Shown here: positions 1-9,516 of the stretch, in pieces
Layout: the number at the start of each line of letters is the position of its first letter
Position numbering within the stretch: position 1 is the stretch's first letter
Origin: Candidatus Tenderia electrophaga
Lineage (GTDB): Bacteria > Pseudomonadota > Gammaproteobacteria > Tenderiales > Tenderiaceae
Assembly (NCBI GenBank): GCA_001447805.1
Contig: CP013099.1
Location: 1,922,001-1,986,000, forward strand
DNA length: 64,000 nt
Direction: 5' to 3'
Program-made: the position numbers and the translations under genes
Notes under the pieces: model-generated
Told to the model about the DNA's origin: nothing
Seen by the model: the letters and a program-made list of their open reading frames with translations, nothing else
Database searches by the model: none

Positions 1-181
1 CCGAGATGTCGCGGGAAGGGATGTTGACATTCTCACCGCGCTCCATGTCGGTGATGCTGCGTTTGGAGACGGCGTCTTCGACGGCCTTTTTCAGGTGCTT
101 TTTATAGCGCCCGATAAATTTTTGCCGATTTACCGCGCTTTTATTCTTTCCATTGACACGTCTGTCGATAATCTGGCTCAC
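1..181 (-). CDS. yeaH: YeaH-type DUF444 protein, N-terminal part (cut by window edge)
   Basis: The N-terminal ~60 residues are visible, beginning [20 protein letters not shown] and continuing with [20 protein letters not shown]. This closely resembles the start of E. coli YeaH (DUF444), a von Willebrand-type protein of unknown biochemical role that is co-expressed with the PrkA kinase. The start is GTG at 181-179, with a GAGGTG ribosome site about 8 bases upstream. The gene lies 74 bases downstream of prkA on the same strand, the usual yeaG-yeaH order. The C-terminal part, with the vWA-like domain, is outside the window, so completeness cannot be judged. Confidence 0.85.
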   Translation of the reverse strand, partial: MSQIIDRRVNGKNKSAVNRQKFIGRYKKHLKKAVEDAVSKRSITDMERGENVNIPSRDIS

Positions 182-255
182 AATACATCCACCTCAATTT
201 GTGCACGCTGTCTGCCTGGCGGGAGCCCCTTGATCGCGGAGGTCCTCGTCGGCAT

Positions 256-2178
256 TTATGACGACTTGCGCGTCCTCAGGTGCCATTCGCACAGTAGCCG
301 CACCTGCTTCGGTGTATAGCCTTTCGATACCATCCGGTCGACGAACTCCTGATGCTTTTTATGTTCCTCGGTAGACGACTTGGCGCTGAAGGAGATCACC
401 GGCAGAATATCTTCCGTGGTGGAAAACATTTTGGTCTCAATTACCGAGCGCATCTTTTCGTAGCTGGTCCAGGCCGGATTCTTACCGGCATTATTCGCCC
501 GGGCGCGCAGGGTGAAATTGACGATCTCGTTGCGAAAATCCTTAGGATTACTGATGCCGGCCGGTTTCTCGATCTTCTCCAACTCATCATTAAGGGCCGC
601 ACGGTCAAGCATTTCGCCGGTGTCCGGGTCGCGGTACTCGGAATCCTGGATCCAATAATCCGCATATGTGACGTAACGGTCGAAGATGTTCTGACCAAAC
701 TCGGCATACGATTCGAGATAGGCCGTCTGCAATTCCTTGGTCAGTGATTCGGCGTAATTAGGTGCCAGGTAGCCCTTCAGGTACGACAGATACCTGTCCT
801 TGACTTCAGGGGGGTACTGTTCCTGTTCCACCTGCTGCTCCAAAATATAGAGCAGATGCACCGGGTTGGCCGCCACCTCAGAGTGATCGTAGTTGAATAC
901 CTTGGACAGGATCTTAAAGGCGAAGCGGGTGGACAGACCCGTCATGCCTTCATCCGGGCCGGCTGCGTCTTTGTATTCCTGCAGCGACTTGGCCTTGGGG
1001 TCCACGTCCTTCAAATTCTCACCGTCGTAGATGCGCATCTTGGAATAGATACTGGAGTTCTCCGGCTCTTTTAGCCGGGTGAGTACGGCAAACTGGGCCA
1101 TCATTTCCAGAGTGTCGGGTGCGCAGGGGGACTCGCGCAGCGAGCTGCTCTTCAACAGTTTCTGGTATATCTTCACCTCTTCGGAGACACGCAGGCAATA
1201 CGGCACCTTGACTATATAGATGCGGTCGAGAAAGGCTTCGTTGTTTTTGTTGTTCTTGAACGACAGCCACTCGGATTCATTGGAGTGGGCCAGGATGACG
1301 CCGTTGAAGGGGATGGCGGGGAAACCCTCGGTGCCTTTGTAGTTGCCTTCCTGGGTAGCGGTGAGCAGCGGGTGCAGCACCTTGATGGGTGCCTTGAACA
1401 TTTCCACGAATTCCAGCAAGCCCTGATTGGCCAGGCACAGACCGCCGGAGTAGCTGTAGGCGTCCGGGTCGTCCTGCGAGAACTGCTCAAGCTTGCGGAT
1501 ATCCACTTTACCGACCAGTGATGAGATATCCTGATTGTTTTCGTCGCCGGGCTCAGTTTTGGCCACAGCGATTTGTTGCAGCACGGACGGCTTCATACGC
1601 ACTACCCTGAACTTGGACAGGTCGCCATTGAACTCATGCAGACGTTTGATCGCCCACGGTGACATGACGCCGGGCAGGTAGCGGCGATGAATACCGTAAT
1701 CCTCCTCCAGGATGCGGCCGTCTTCTTCCGGTGAAAACAGTCCCAGCGGTGATTCGTTCACCGGTGATCCCTTGATGGCATAGAAAGGGACCTTCTCCAT
1801 CAAGGATTTAAGTTTTTCCGCGAGCGAGGATTTGCCGCCGCCGACTGGGCCGAGCAGGTACAGAATCTGCTTTTTCTCTTCCAGGCCCTGGGCGGCATGC
1901 TTGTAGAACGAGACGATCTGTTCGATGGTCTCTTCCATGCCGTAAAATTCTTTGAAAGCGGGGTAGATCTTGATGACCTTGTTGGAGAACATCCGGCTCA
2001 GTCGGGTGTCTTTGCGCGTATCGACAAGTTCAGGTTCGCCAATTGCCATCAACATGCGTTCGGCTGCACTTGCGTAAACAGAGGGATCTGATTTGCACAG
2101 GTCCAGGTACTCCTGGAGGCTCATTTCTTCCTCTTTGGCGTCCTCGTACCGATCCCGGTATTGGTTTAGGATACTCAT
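256..2178 (-). CDS. prkA: PrkA family serine protein kinase (YeaG)
   Basis: The protein has 640 residues, close to the 644 of E. coli YeaG. The N-terminal half is an AAA-type PrkA domain with a clear Walker A loop, GPVGGGKSS, near residue 110. The C-terminal half is the PrkA kinase-like domain. In enterobacteria YeaG is a stationary-phase and nitrogen-starvation kinase; in Bacillus PrkA has been described as a kinase or AAA protease. The ATG has a GAGGTAA ribosome site 7 bases upstream. The downstream partner yeaH follows after a short gap. Orientation and order match the conserved prkA-yeaH-spoVR stress module. No damage is visible. Confidence 0.95.
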   Translation of the reverse strand: MSILNQYRDRYEDAKEEEMSLQEYLDLCKSDPSVYASAAERMLMAIGEPELVDTRKDTRLSRMFSNKVIKIYPAFKEFYGMEETIEQIVSFYKHAAQGLEEKKQILYLLGPVGGGKSSLAEKLKSLMEKVPFYAIKGSPVNESPLGLFSPEEDGRILEEDYGIHRRYLPGVMSPWAIKRLHEFNGDLSKFRVVRMKPSVLQQIAVAKTEPGDENNQDISSLVGKVDIRKLEQFSQDDPDAYSYSGGLCLANQGLLEFVEMFKAPIKVLHPLLTATQEGNYKGTEGFPAIPFNGVILAHSNESEWLSFKNNKNNEAFLDRIYIVKVPYCLRVSEEVKIYQKLLKSSSLRESPCAPDTLEMMAQFAVLTRLKEPENSSIYSKMRIYDGENLKDVDPKAKSLQEYKDAAGPDEGMTGLSTRFAFKILSKVFNYDHSEVAANPVHLLYILEQQVEQEQYPPEVKDRYLSYLKGYLAPNYAESLTKELQTAYLESYAEFGQNIFDRYVTYADYWIQDSEYRDPDTGEMLDRAALNDELEKIEKPAGISNPKDFRNEIVNFTLRARANNAGKNPAWTSYEKMRSVIETKMFSTTEDILPVISFSAKSSTEEHKKHQEFVDRMVSKGYTPKQVRLLCEWHLRTRKSS

Positions 2179-2682
2179 GCCGATTTACCTCGCTGCTTTA
2201 GTGATGTCCGTAATCAAATATATCCTTCATGGATCAGGTACAGCCCCCGCGGGACACAGCGGTCGTCGCTGAAAAACTATGTCCTCGGTATTTGGATATC
2301 CCTGCAGCCAATTGAGTCTAGATCAGTACAGGGAGTCTGTCGGGGTGGCTGCAGCTTTTAAAGATCCATTATATCTATCGGCACCGACAATGTAGTCGTT
2401 AGCCCTTCCATAACTAGAGTGTAAAACTCAGAATGAGTTCAATATCACATTAGCGATGTTGGAATATAAATTTCAAGTCCCGCCGCGAATTTTTTCCTGA
2501 AGAGATATTTACTGTTTTTCGAGATTACGCGGAAAAATGACAAATAACGCAGTTAAATTTTGGAAGATCAAATTAAGCTTTTGAATCTTAAATAGTATTA
2601 TAGCGAACGGTGTGGTGTTTGACGGCTGCCGTTGCCAGCGCCGGATCACAACCCTGCTTGCGTCATTTTTGACGACGGCCGC
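2179..2682. other. Non-coding region upstream of prkA
   Basis: These 504 bases hold no convincing gene. The stretch 2440-2620 is clearly AT-rich, as expected of a promoter region driving prkA on the minus strand. I looked for a sigma-54 type -24/-12 element and did not find one. No strong terminator hairpin was seen after the DUF4124 gene. Confidence 0.5.
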
Positions 2683-3135
2683 TCATTCGCCGCAATATTT
2701 CTCATGCCACACGCGACGTTCTTCAATCAGGGCCTGTTTTTCCTCATCGGTGAGGATTTTGCTGGTTTCACCGCTTTGCAAGCGAATGCGTGCAGTGTTC
2801 GTCAATTTTTCCATGTCCGCGGCGACCTGCCGGCATTTTTCCGCATCCGCTTGAGGCGCTGTGACGGCCACGGCCCCCGGCGCCCGCGGGTCACTGGGGG
2901 CCGCGTCGGCCGCAGTCGCTGGGTTGGAGGTGGCTGGCTGGGTTTGGCTGGATCTGGATTGGGGGCTGGTCTCCACAACGGAGAAGTGTTGCTCGGGTGG
3001 CGGGGTATGGGCGTAGTGGGTGACGCCCGCCGCATCGGTCCATTTGTATACCGCGGCCAAGGCCGCATGGGGGCCCAGCAAGCCAGCCAACAGCACCGGG
3101 AGCAGTAAGGGCAGACAGCGTCGGATATTCATCAT
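2683..3135 (-). CDS. DUF4124 domain secreted protein
   Basis: About 150 residues with a clear signal peptide (MMNIRRCLPLLLPVLLAGLL, then an ALA cleavage site). A DUF4124 motif follows directly: VYKWTDAAGVTHYAHTPPP, the small domain typical of gammaproteobacterial periplasmic proteins. The middle is Pro/Ala/Ser-rich. The C-terminal third is charged and helical, with two Cys (near KCRQV and at KYCGE). I start it at the ATG-ATG pair ending at 3135, because AGGA lies 6 bases upstream; an upstream in-frame start at 3162 has no such site. It lies 65 bases downstream of the hydrolase gene on the same strand. Function unknown. Confidence 0.8.
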   Translation of the reverse strand: MMNIRRCLPLLLPVLLAGLLGPHAALAAVYKWTDAAGVTHYAHTPPPEQHFSVVETSPQSRSSQTQPATSNPATAADAAPSDPRAPGAVAVTAPQADAEKCRQVAADMEKLTNTARIRLQSGETSKILTDEEKQALIEERRVWHEKYCGE

Positions 3136-3200
3136 GAGATTCCTCGTACGGGTTAATAGCACTCTGCCGCAACCGCAATCATGGAGTCAATCGACGCGGG

Positions 3201-4163
3201 TCACATTTTGGCCAATTGTCCGTTCAGGGCCAGATTGATCCATTCAGTTTCAAAGTTGCGCCACAGCTGTTCTTGTTTCAGATTACTATGACTGACCGGA
3301 AACTCGCGCACTACCTTGGCGCAGCGGAGCCGGTCACTGATAGCACGTACCGTGGCGGCGGGCACGACAATATCCCGCAAACCGACGCCGATTAGGCAGG
3401 GTGCCTGCACGCGGTCGGCGAAATTGGCGCAGTCGAAATAGGCCAGGCTGTTCATCACCGTTTCAATGAGCCGGGGATGACGCGCCAGATGGTCGTTGAC
3501 CTCCTTGCCCGAACCCGCCTTCACCAGTTGTCGCCGGCCCGCCATCCAGCCCAGAGAGGGCACGCCGGCCGCGACGCAATCGGCGTCCTGACGCAGTGCG
3601 GCGCCCATCAGCGCCAGGGCACCGCCGAAGCTGTAGCCGTAGAACAGGGTGCGCGGCGGCTGTGGCAATAGGCGCCGCGCCACATCCACGGCGCGATAGT
3701 AATCGCACATGGCGCCGCGTAGGATTGATGTTCGAGCTGACTCGATACCGGTCAGAATCCAACCCTCGGCATGAATTGAGCCCCCCACTTTGGAGCGGCC
3801 GAAGCCGCGAATGTCAAAGCCGAACACATCTAGGCCGCGCTCGGCCCACGGCCGTGCGATGTCGTATTGACCGTTGTAACCATGGGTATAGACCACCAGC
3901 GGCCTGGGTTTGGCGCTGTTTTGGTGCAACAAATAGCCGCGAATGGGGCATGCCGCCCAGGATTGGAAACACAGGCTGTCCAGTTGCAGCCCGTTGCCGA
4001 GGGATTGCGATCGTTCAACCTGGATTTCAAATGGGATGGTGGCCAGCGTATTGAGCGTGTCGAGCCAGAAGTCGTCAAAATCGGCGGGGCGTTGGAGGGT
4101 GTCCGCGGCCGGCGTGTCATCGTCGTAGGGGGTGTCCATCAAATCTTCCGCAACATCAGGCAT
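3201..4163 (-). CDS. Alpha/beta hydrolase, acetyl-xylan esterase-like
   Basis: About 320 residues. The N-terminal RPADFDDFWLDTL segment is typical of AXE1/cephalosporin-C deacetylase (CE7)-like hydrolases. HGYNGQ matches the oxyanion region, and GYSFGGAL carries the nucleophile Ser. A late Asp (GLRDIVVP) and His (SHSNL) would complete the triad. Family members hydrolyse ester bonds of sugars or small molecules; the substrate here cannot be read. No signal peptide is evident. Starts at 4163 (MPDVAED) or 4139 (MDTPYDD, with GGAAG 5-8 bases upstream) are both plausible. The divergent fusion gene starts very close by, so the two may share a promoter region. Confidence 0.8.
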   Translation of the reverse strand: MPDVAEDLMDTPYDDDTPAADTLQRPADFDDFWLDTLNTLATIPFEIQVERSQSLGNGLQLDSLCFQSWAACPIRGYLLHQNSAKPRPLVVYTHGYNGQYDIARPWAERGLDVFGFDIRGFGRSKVGGSIHAEGWILTGIESARTSILRGAMCDYYRAVDVARRLLPQPPRTLFYGYSFGGALALMGAALRQDADCVAAGVPSLGWMAGRRQLVKAGSGKEVNDHLARHPRLIETVMNSLAYFDCANFADRVQAPCLIGVGLRDIVVPAATVRAISDRLRCAKVVREFPVSHSNLKQEQLWRNFETEWINLALNGQLAKM

Positions 4164-4243
4164 AGGCCTTGCATAAGCGTTTAAGTGCTGCAATCCACTT
4201 TGTGTTACGACAATATCATGTAATCGAGGGACGGCGTTTTCCA

Positions 4244-6289
4244 GTGGCCCATTTAGATACACTCGCGAACCTTATCTGGTCGGCCGCGCCGCGCGCCTTT
4301 GTCGCCGACTGGCGTAAACGGGCGCAGCCAGTCACCCTAGCGGCGAACCAAATGATCACCCGGCAATATCATCCTGCCGCTGACTTCTATTTTTTGCTGG
4401 ACGGTGAAGTTGAGCATACCATCCAACTTCAAGGGCGCGATGAACACTTCAAGGTCGGTGATCTGTCGTTGCGATACTTTCCGCTCGGCTGGTCCGGTTT
4501 TTCTTTGCCGCAGCGCTATGCCACTTCCGCCCGAGCCATTACCGACTGTCAGTTGCTGCGCTGGTCCAGCGAGGATCTACAACACCTGTTTTCCCGCGCC
4601 CCGTGCCAAGCGCGCCAGTTGTATCACTATGTGCTGTCGAGTGTGCTCAACCTGCTCGCCGATGCCCGGCAACAGCTACGCCGAACACCGTCGGTGACCG
4701 ACTTGCTGCTCGAGGCCCTGAGCCAAAACCGCGCCGACAATGGCCCGGACGAAGGTCGCGAGGCCGCCGTGTCCGAGATATTGGGCCACTCGCTGTTTTT
4801 CGAGGTCTTTCCCGAAGCCTATCTCGACCGACTGGGTGACCTGGTCGAGCTGCGTCGTTTCCGCAAGGACGAATACATCTATCAACAGGGCGCGCCAGGG
4901 CACTATTTGATGATGCTGATGGACGGGTCGGTGGCATCCAGTTTTAGCGCCGCCGACGGGTCGGATGAAATCTATCTGCGCTCCTATACCACGCCGGGAC
5001 AAATTATCGCCCATCCCGACTTGTCGCTCTCCGGCCGCCATGAGGAGACAGCGCTCGCGCTCAGCGACGGCAGTCTTGCCTTGATCAACAGCGCTGCGCT
5101 GGAGGACTTGGCCGAGACGCAGCCCGAGTTCGGCGAGCTGTTGGCGCAGCGCTTGTTATGGCTAGTCAGCGCGCGCTTGCGTACCCTGCGTATTCAGCTC
5201 ATCGCCCAACGGTATCAACAGGAGGAAATCGCCGTGCAGAACCTGTTGGCCCAGGTCAGTCCGCAGCTGGGGATCGCGTCCAAGCTATACAAGTTGCCGC
5301 ACCTGCTGGCCAACCGCATCACCCATGCCGAGGCCTTCGATTGTCTGGAGTCCGTCAAACGCCACGGTTCACGCTTGGAACGCACGCTAGCCGGCGTCTG
5401 CGTCGATCTCCTCAGCGAGCTATGGCGCGAATTGCGTTTTTATCAGGGCCTGCAACAGGTCTATCAAGCAGTCACCCAGGCACCCTTGGACGAGGACACG
5501 CGCAGCGTCAGGCAGCGTTGCAGCCACAGCTTTCAGCAGGCCTTCAGCGCCGCCCGCTATGTCATTCGCGGAGCGGAACACCTGCCCGACGCGCCCGGCC
5601 ACATCTTCATACTCAATCATCTCATCAGCCACCCCTGTTACGCGCTGCCCAACGGCTTTGAGTTGGCGCTGGATACGCACTTCGTCAGCGCCATGATCCT
5701 CGATCCCAACTATGGCGACGGCGGCGTGCGTGTGGTCAGGCGTGGGCGTGGCGAAGAGCACGGACACCACGGCTATTACGATCGCCTTGGCCATATCTAT
5801 GTCCACACCGGCGAGTCGCACGTGGTGGCGGCATCCGATCAGACACTGGCCATGCAACGTGCGGCGTTTAACGAACTGGCCAGCAGCTATCTGCAGCGCG
5901 GTATCAACCTGATCATCTGTCCGGAAGGCACCAGTCATTGGTCGCAGGATTCGCCGGCCCCGTTTCGCAAGGGCGCCTTCCATTTGGCCGCAGCGCTGGA
6001 TCCCGAGCCTTTAATCGTTCCCATTGCCGTGGCCAATTTCGATAGACGGCTTAAGCACAGCGCCTTTGCCGCGGTGATCCATGAACCATTTCGTGTGTCG
6101 GAGCGCTGCATACCCCAGCACAAGCAGAGTCTGGCCAATTTCCTCGATGAGTTGCGCGACAGTTATCGCGCTTATGTGGCCAAGGCGGCGGCATTGGCTG
6201 AACAGGTCGCCGGCGATACGGTACACGACACCCGCCAGGACGGCGCACCACCTGCCGCCCAAACGGCGGTAAGAATACGTGGCTGTTGA
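4244..6289 (+). CDS. Double cNMP-binding domain / PlsC-like acyltransferase fusion
   Basis: About 680 residues in three parts. Two consecutive CRP-type cyclic-nucleotide-binding-like folds come first (one around FYFLLDGEVEHTIQ, one around LMMLMDGSVASSF). After a helical linker comes a glycerophosphate/lysophospholipid acyltransferase-like domain, with ILNHLISHP and, ~110 residues on, CPEGTSHWSQ. The second motif matches the EGTR/S phosphate-binding loop. The canonical NHxxxxD motif, however, reads NHLISHP, so the catalytic Asp position is Pro, with an extra His before it. No helix-turn-helix is visible, so this is not a transcription factor. I infer an acyltransferase-like enzyme controlled by small-ligand or membrane sensing. 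GTG 4244 is chosen with GAGGG upstream; TTG 4169 and GTG 4202 are alternatives. Confidence 0.75.
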   Translation: MAHLDTLANLIWSAAPRAFVADWRKRAQPVTLAANQMITRQYHPAADFYFLLDGEVEHTIQLQGRDEHFKVGDLSLRYFPLGWSGFSLPQRYATSARAITDCQLLRWSSEDLQHLFSRAPCQARQLYHYVLSSVLNLLADARQQLRRTPSVTDLLLEALSQNRADNGPDEGREAAVSEILGHSLFFEVFPEAYLDRLGDLVELRRFRKDEYIYQQGAPGHYLMMLMDGSVASSFSAADGSDEIYLRSYTTPGQIIAHPDLSLSGRHEETALALSDGSLALINSAALEDLAETQPEFGELLAQRLLWLVSARLRTLRIQLIAQRYQQEEIAVQNLLAQVSPQLGIASKLYKLPHLLANRITHAEAFDCLESVKRHGSRLERTLAGVCVDLLSELWRELRFYQGLQQVYQAVTQAPLDEDTRSVRQRCSHSFQQAFSAARYVIRGAEHLPDAPGHIFILNHLISHPCYALPNGFELALDTHFVSAMILDPNYGDGGVRVVRRGRGEEHGHHGYYDRLGHIYVHTGESHVVAASDQTLAMQRAAFNELASSYLQRGINLIICPEGTSHWSQDSPAPFRKGAFHLAAALDPEPLIVPIAVANFDRRLKHSAFAAVIHEPFRVSERCIPQHKQSLANFLDELRDSYRAYVAKAAALAEQVAGDTVHDTRQDGAPPAAQTAVRIRGC

Positions 6290-6347
6290 CGCCCCGATGA
6301 TGAAAACGTTCTAATGTTGAACAACTTATGACCGTGCGGAAATCTAG

Positions 6348-7799
6348 ATGGCCATCGACTTTAAGAACTACGATCCCGGCAAGGGATACGACGAACTGAT
6401 CTCAAGCAAAGGCCATCCGCGCCGTGCCGCCGGCTCTCTGTGCCGTTTCCTCGCCAATCTCGGCGATGAGGAGGTGACCGACCTGACCCAGGGCATCGAT
6501 CTCGCCATTCGCGCCCTGGGCATCTCGTTTACCGTCTACAGCGAAGGCAGCAATATCGACCGCATGTGGCCGCTGGACCTGGTGCCGAGAATCATCAGCG
6601 CCAAGGAGTGGGCCAAGACCGAGGCCGGGCTGCAACAACGCCTGAAGGCCCTCAACATGTTCATCACCGATCTCTACAACGAGCAACAAGTAGTGAAGGA
6701 TGGCGTGTTTCCACAAGAGGTATTGGACGGCGCCAAGAATTATCGCGCCCAGTGCGAGGGCATTACACCTCCCTACGGTGTCTGGGCCCATATTTGCGGC
6801 ACCGACCTGGTGCGCGACGCCGACGGTAAACAGTACGTGTTGGAAGATAACCTGCGGGTACCGTCGGGGGTGTCCTACATGCTGGAAAACCGCCATGTCA
6901 TGAAGCGGGTATTTCCAGAATTGTTCGAGGACTACGACATCCTGCCGGTGGACGATTACACCACGCAGCTGTATGACATGCTCGCTTCGCTCTCGCCGCG
7001 CAAGGAGGACACCCCGGAAGTGGTGGTGCTGACGCCCGGCATCTACAACTCCGCTTATTTCGAACACAGCTATCTGGCGCAGCAGATGGGCGCCGAGCTG
7101 GTGCAAGGCAGCGATCTGTTCGTGGACGAGCAGGACATGGTCTACATGCGCACCGTTTACGGCCCCAAGCGTATCGATGTTATCTATCGCCGTATCGACG
7201 ACGATTTTCTCGATCCGGAGGTGTTCCGCAAGGATTCGGCGCTGGGCTGCAAGGGCCTGATGCGCGCCTGGGCCAAGGGTCATGTGGCCTTGGCCAATGC
7301 GCCCGGCGCCGGGGTGGCCGACGATAAGGTGGTGTATGCCTTTGTGCCCGACCTCATCCGTTACTACCTCAACGAGTCGCCCATCATCCCCAATGTGCCC
7401 ACGTATCTTTGCATGTACGAGGATCAGCGCGAATATGTGCTCGAACACCTGGACGAACTGGTGGTCAAGCCGGCCAACGAATCCGGCGGCTACGGTCTGT
7501 TGGTCGGTCCCAAGGCCAGTAAGACCGAGTTGAAGAAGTTCGCCGGGCTGATCAAAAAAGACCCACGCAATTATATCGCCCAGCCTACCTTGAACATCTC
7601 CACAGTGCCCACCCTGTGCGACGGCGGGGTGGCGCCGCGCCATGTGGATCTGCGACCTTTCACGCTGCAGGGTGAAAAGAGCTATTCCACCACCGGCGGC
7701 TTGAGTCGGGTGGCCTTGCGTGAAGGATCGCTGGTGGTCAATTCCTCGCAGGGCGGTGGCAGCAAGGATACCTGGGTAGTGGATATGGGAGGCAAATAA
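6348..7799 (+). CDS. Circularly permuted ATP-grasp protein (DUF404/DUF407)
   Basis: 483 residues, opening MAIDFKNYDPGKGYDELI. It contains the conserved blocks of the circularly permuted ATP-grasp type 2 family: YVLEDNLRVPSGVSYMLENR, DVIYRRIDDDFLDP, and VVKPANESGGYGLLVGP as the ATP-binding loop. Family members are thought to ligate a carboxylate to an amine, possibly making or modifying a peptide; the substrate is unknown. The stop overlaps the start of the alpha-E gene by one base (TAATG), so the two are translationally coupled. This is the conserved partnership of the family. In many genomes a transglutaminase-like gene is also present, but none is seen here. Confidence 0.9.
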   Translation: MAIDFKNYDPGKGYDELISSKGHPRRAAGSLCRFLANLGDEEVTDLTQGIDLAIRALGISFTVYSEGSNIDRMWPLDLVPRIISAKEWAKTEAGLQQRLKALNMFITDLYNEQQVVKDGVFPQEVLDGAKNYRAQCEGITPPYGVWAHICGTDLVRDADGKQYVLEDNLRVPSGVSYMLENRHVMKRVFPELFEDYDILPVDDYTTQLYDMLASLSPRKEDTPEVVVLTPGIYNSAYFEHSYLAQQMGAELVQGSDLFVDEQDMVYMRTVYGPKRIDVIYRRIDDDFLDPEVFRKDSALGCKGLMRAWAKGHVALANAPGAGVADDKVVYAFVPDLIRYYLNESPIIPNVPTYLCMYEDQREYVLEHLDELVVKPANESGGYGLLVGPKASKTELKKFAGLIKKDPRNYIAQPTLNISTVPTLCDGGVAPRHVDLRPFTLQGEKSYSTTGGLSRVALREGSLVVNSSQGGGSKDTWVVDMGGK

Positions 7800-8731
7800 T
7801 GCTGTCGCGGGTGGCGGAAAATGTTTACTGGATGGCGCGCTATATCGAACGCGCCGAGGACACGGCGCGGCTGATCAACAGCATGACCAATCTGTTGCTG
7901 GACATGCCGCGCAATGCCGAAGTGGGCTGGTACGAACTCACCAAGGTCATTGGCGCGGAGGAGCAGTTCGACGAACTGCATCCCGACAAACAGGACGAGC
8001 GCACGGTGATGCACTTTCTCATCTGCGACACGCGCAATCTCAGCTCCATCGCCGCCTATATCAAAGCGGCGCGCGAGAACGGCCGGGTGACGCGCGACAT
8101 CATTCCCAATGAGGTGTGGGAACAACTCAACGAGCTTTATCACTATACCCAGGAACGCGCCAAGTCCTCCATCGGACGGCGCAAGCGTGACGATTTTATG
8201 CGCGGCCTGATCCGCCGTTGCCAGACCATGACCGGCATTTTGATGGGCGTGCTGACCCATGACGCCGGCTACTATTTTCTGCGTCTGGGCCGCAACCTGG
8301 AACGTGCCGACATGAGCAGCCGTATCATCGATGTGGCGGCGGCCAACCTGTTGGTGGATCAAGAGACTCAGATTCCGGCCTATGCCACGGTGCGTTGGAT
8401 CAATGTGCTGAAATCCCTGAATGCCTTTCAGGCCTATCGTCTGCAGGGGCATATCGGGGTGCGCGGACCCTATGTGCTTGACTATTTATTCCATGAGATC
8501 ACCTTTCCCCGCTCCATGGCCCATTGCCTGGATGCGGTGGCCGAGTGCCTGAAGCACCTGCCCAATCCGCGCGTACCACGGCGTTATCTCAACAAGGCGA
8601 AAAAACACCTGGAAGATGTCAAGACCCCAAGGCTTAGCCGCAAGGCGTTGCACCAGTTCATCGACGATTTTCAGGTTGAATTGGGCTCACTCCACACGGC
8701 CATCGCCGACAGCTATTTTCGCTCCGAATAA
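7799..8731 (+). CDS. Alpha-E domain protein (DUF403)
   Basis: 310 residues starting MLSRVAENVYWMARYIERAE, the signature opening of the DUF403 alpha-E family, an all-helical protein rich in conserved Glu. Further conserved blocks are FLRLGRNLERADMSSRIIDV and RGPYVLDYLF. It nearly always occurs beside a circularly permuted ATP-grasp protein and probably assists it. Its start overlaps the ATP-grasp stop by one base. The biochemical role is unknown. The next gene, modA, starts 41 bases downstream but is functionally unrelated. Confidence 0.9.
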   Translation: MLSRVAENVYWMARYIERAEDTARLINSMTNLLLDMPRNAEVGWYELTKVIGAEEQFDELHPDKQDERTVMHFLICDTRNLSSIAAYIKAARENGRVTRDIIPNEVWEQLNELYHYTQERAKSSIGRRKRDDFMRGLIRRCQTMTGILMGVLTHDAGYYFLRLGRNLERADMSSRIIDVAAANLLVDQETQIPAYATVRWINVLKSLNAFQAYRLQGHIGVRGPYVLDYLFHEITFPRSMAHCLDAVAECLKHLPNPRVPRRYLNKAKKHLEDVKTPRLSRKALHQFIDDFQVELGSLHTAIADSYFRSE

Positions 8732-8772
8732 TGATGCCGGGTCGACCCTGCGCCTGTACCCGTAAGCATTAG

Positions 8773-9516
8773 ATGAAGCGCTGTGCGGTGTATCTGGCGC
8801 TAAGCGCTGTGCTGTTCGCCGGCGGCGTACGGGCCGGTGAGGTGAGGGTGGCGGTGGCGGCCAACTTTCTCGCGACGCTGCAGGCCATCGAGCCTGTTTA
8901 TGCCGAGCAAAGCGGCGATCGATTGATCATCAGCAGCGCCTCCAGCGGCAAACATTATGCCCAGATTATCCACGGGGCGCCCTACGATGTGTTCTTGGCC
9001 GCCGACCAGCACCATCTGGACAGATTGGCGCAGACGGGCAAGGTGGTGCCCGACAGCCGTTTTGTCTATGCGCGCGGCCGGTTGGTGTTGTGGAGCGCCG
9101 CGGCCCGGCCTGTCAACCGGGGCAGCCTCAGCGATGCGGCAGTGCAGCGCATCGCCGTCGCCAATCCGCGCACCGCACCCTACGGTTCGGCGGCGCGGGA
9201 GGCCCTTCAGTCGCTCGGCTTGTGGGCTTCACTGCAACATAAATTGGTGCGCGGCGAGAGCGTCGGCCAGGCGTTTCAGTTTGTCGCCAGCGCTAACGCC
9301 GAGCTGGGATTCGTGGCTCTGTCTCAGGTGCTGAGTCCCGCCAACCGTTTTAATCGCGAATACTACTGGCCAGTGCCGCAGCAACACTACCGGCCGCTGC
9401 GTCAAGGTGCGGCGTTGTTGCAATCCGGCAGGGACAATCCAGCGGCGCGCCGTTTTCTAAGATTTTTGCAGGGCGACGAGGCGCGCCGGGTGATGAAACG
9501 ATATGGCTATTTATAA
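8773..9516 (+). CDS. modA: Molybdate ABC transporter substrate-binding protein ModA
   Basis: 247 residues with an N-terminal signal peptide (VYLALSAVLFAGGVRA) and then EVRVAVAANFLATLQAI, a typical start of mature ModA. Later blocks include SSASSGKHYAQIIHGAPYDV and ANPRTAPYGSAAREAL, which form the oxyanion-binding cleft in the family. It captures molybdate (or tungstate) in the periplasm for ModBC. Its stop and the modB start share one base (TAATG). I see no ModE-like operator, and the upstream gap to the alpha-E gene is only 41 bases. Confidence 0.93.
   Translation: MKRCAVYLALSAVLFAGGVRAGEVRVAVAANFLATLQAIEPVYAEQSGDRLIISSASSGKHYAQIIHGAPYDVFLAADQHHLDRLAQTGKVVPDSRFVYARGRLVLWSAAARPVNRGSLSDAAVQRIAVANPRTAPYGSAAREALQSLGLWASLQHKLVRGESVGQAFQFVASANAELGFVALSQVLSPANRFNREYYWPVPQQHYRPLRQGAALLQSGRDNPAARRFLRFLQGDEARRVMKRYGYL

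Noticed and set aside
256-2178. Plus-strand open frames opposite prkA and other long opposite-strand frames across the window
   Set aside because: They mirror the codon structure of strongly supported genes and carry no motifs or ribosome sites.
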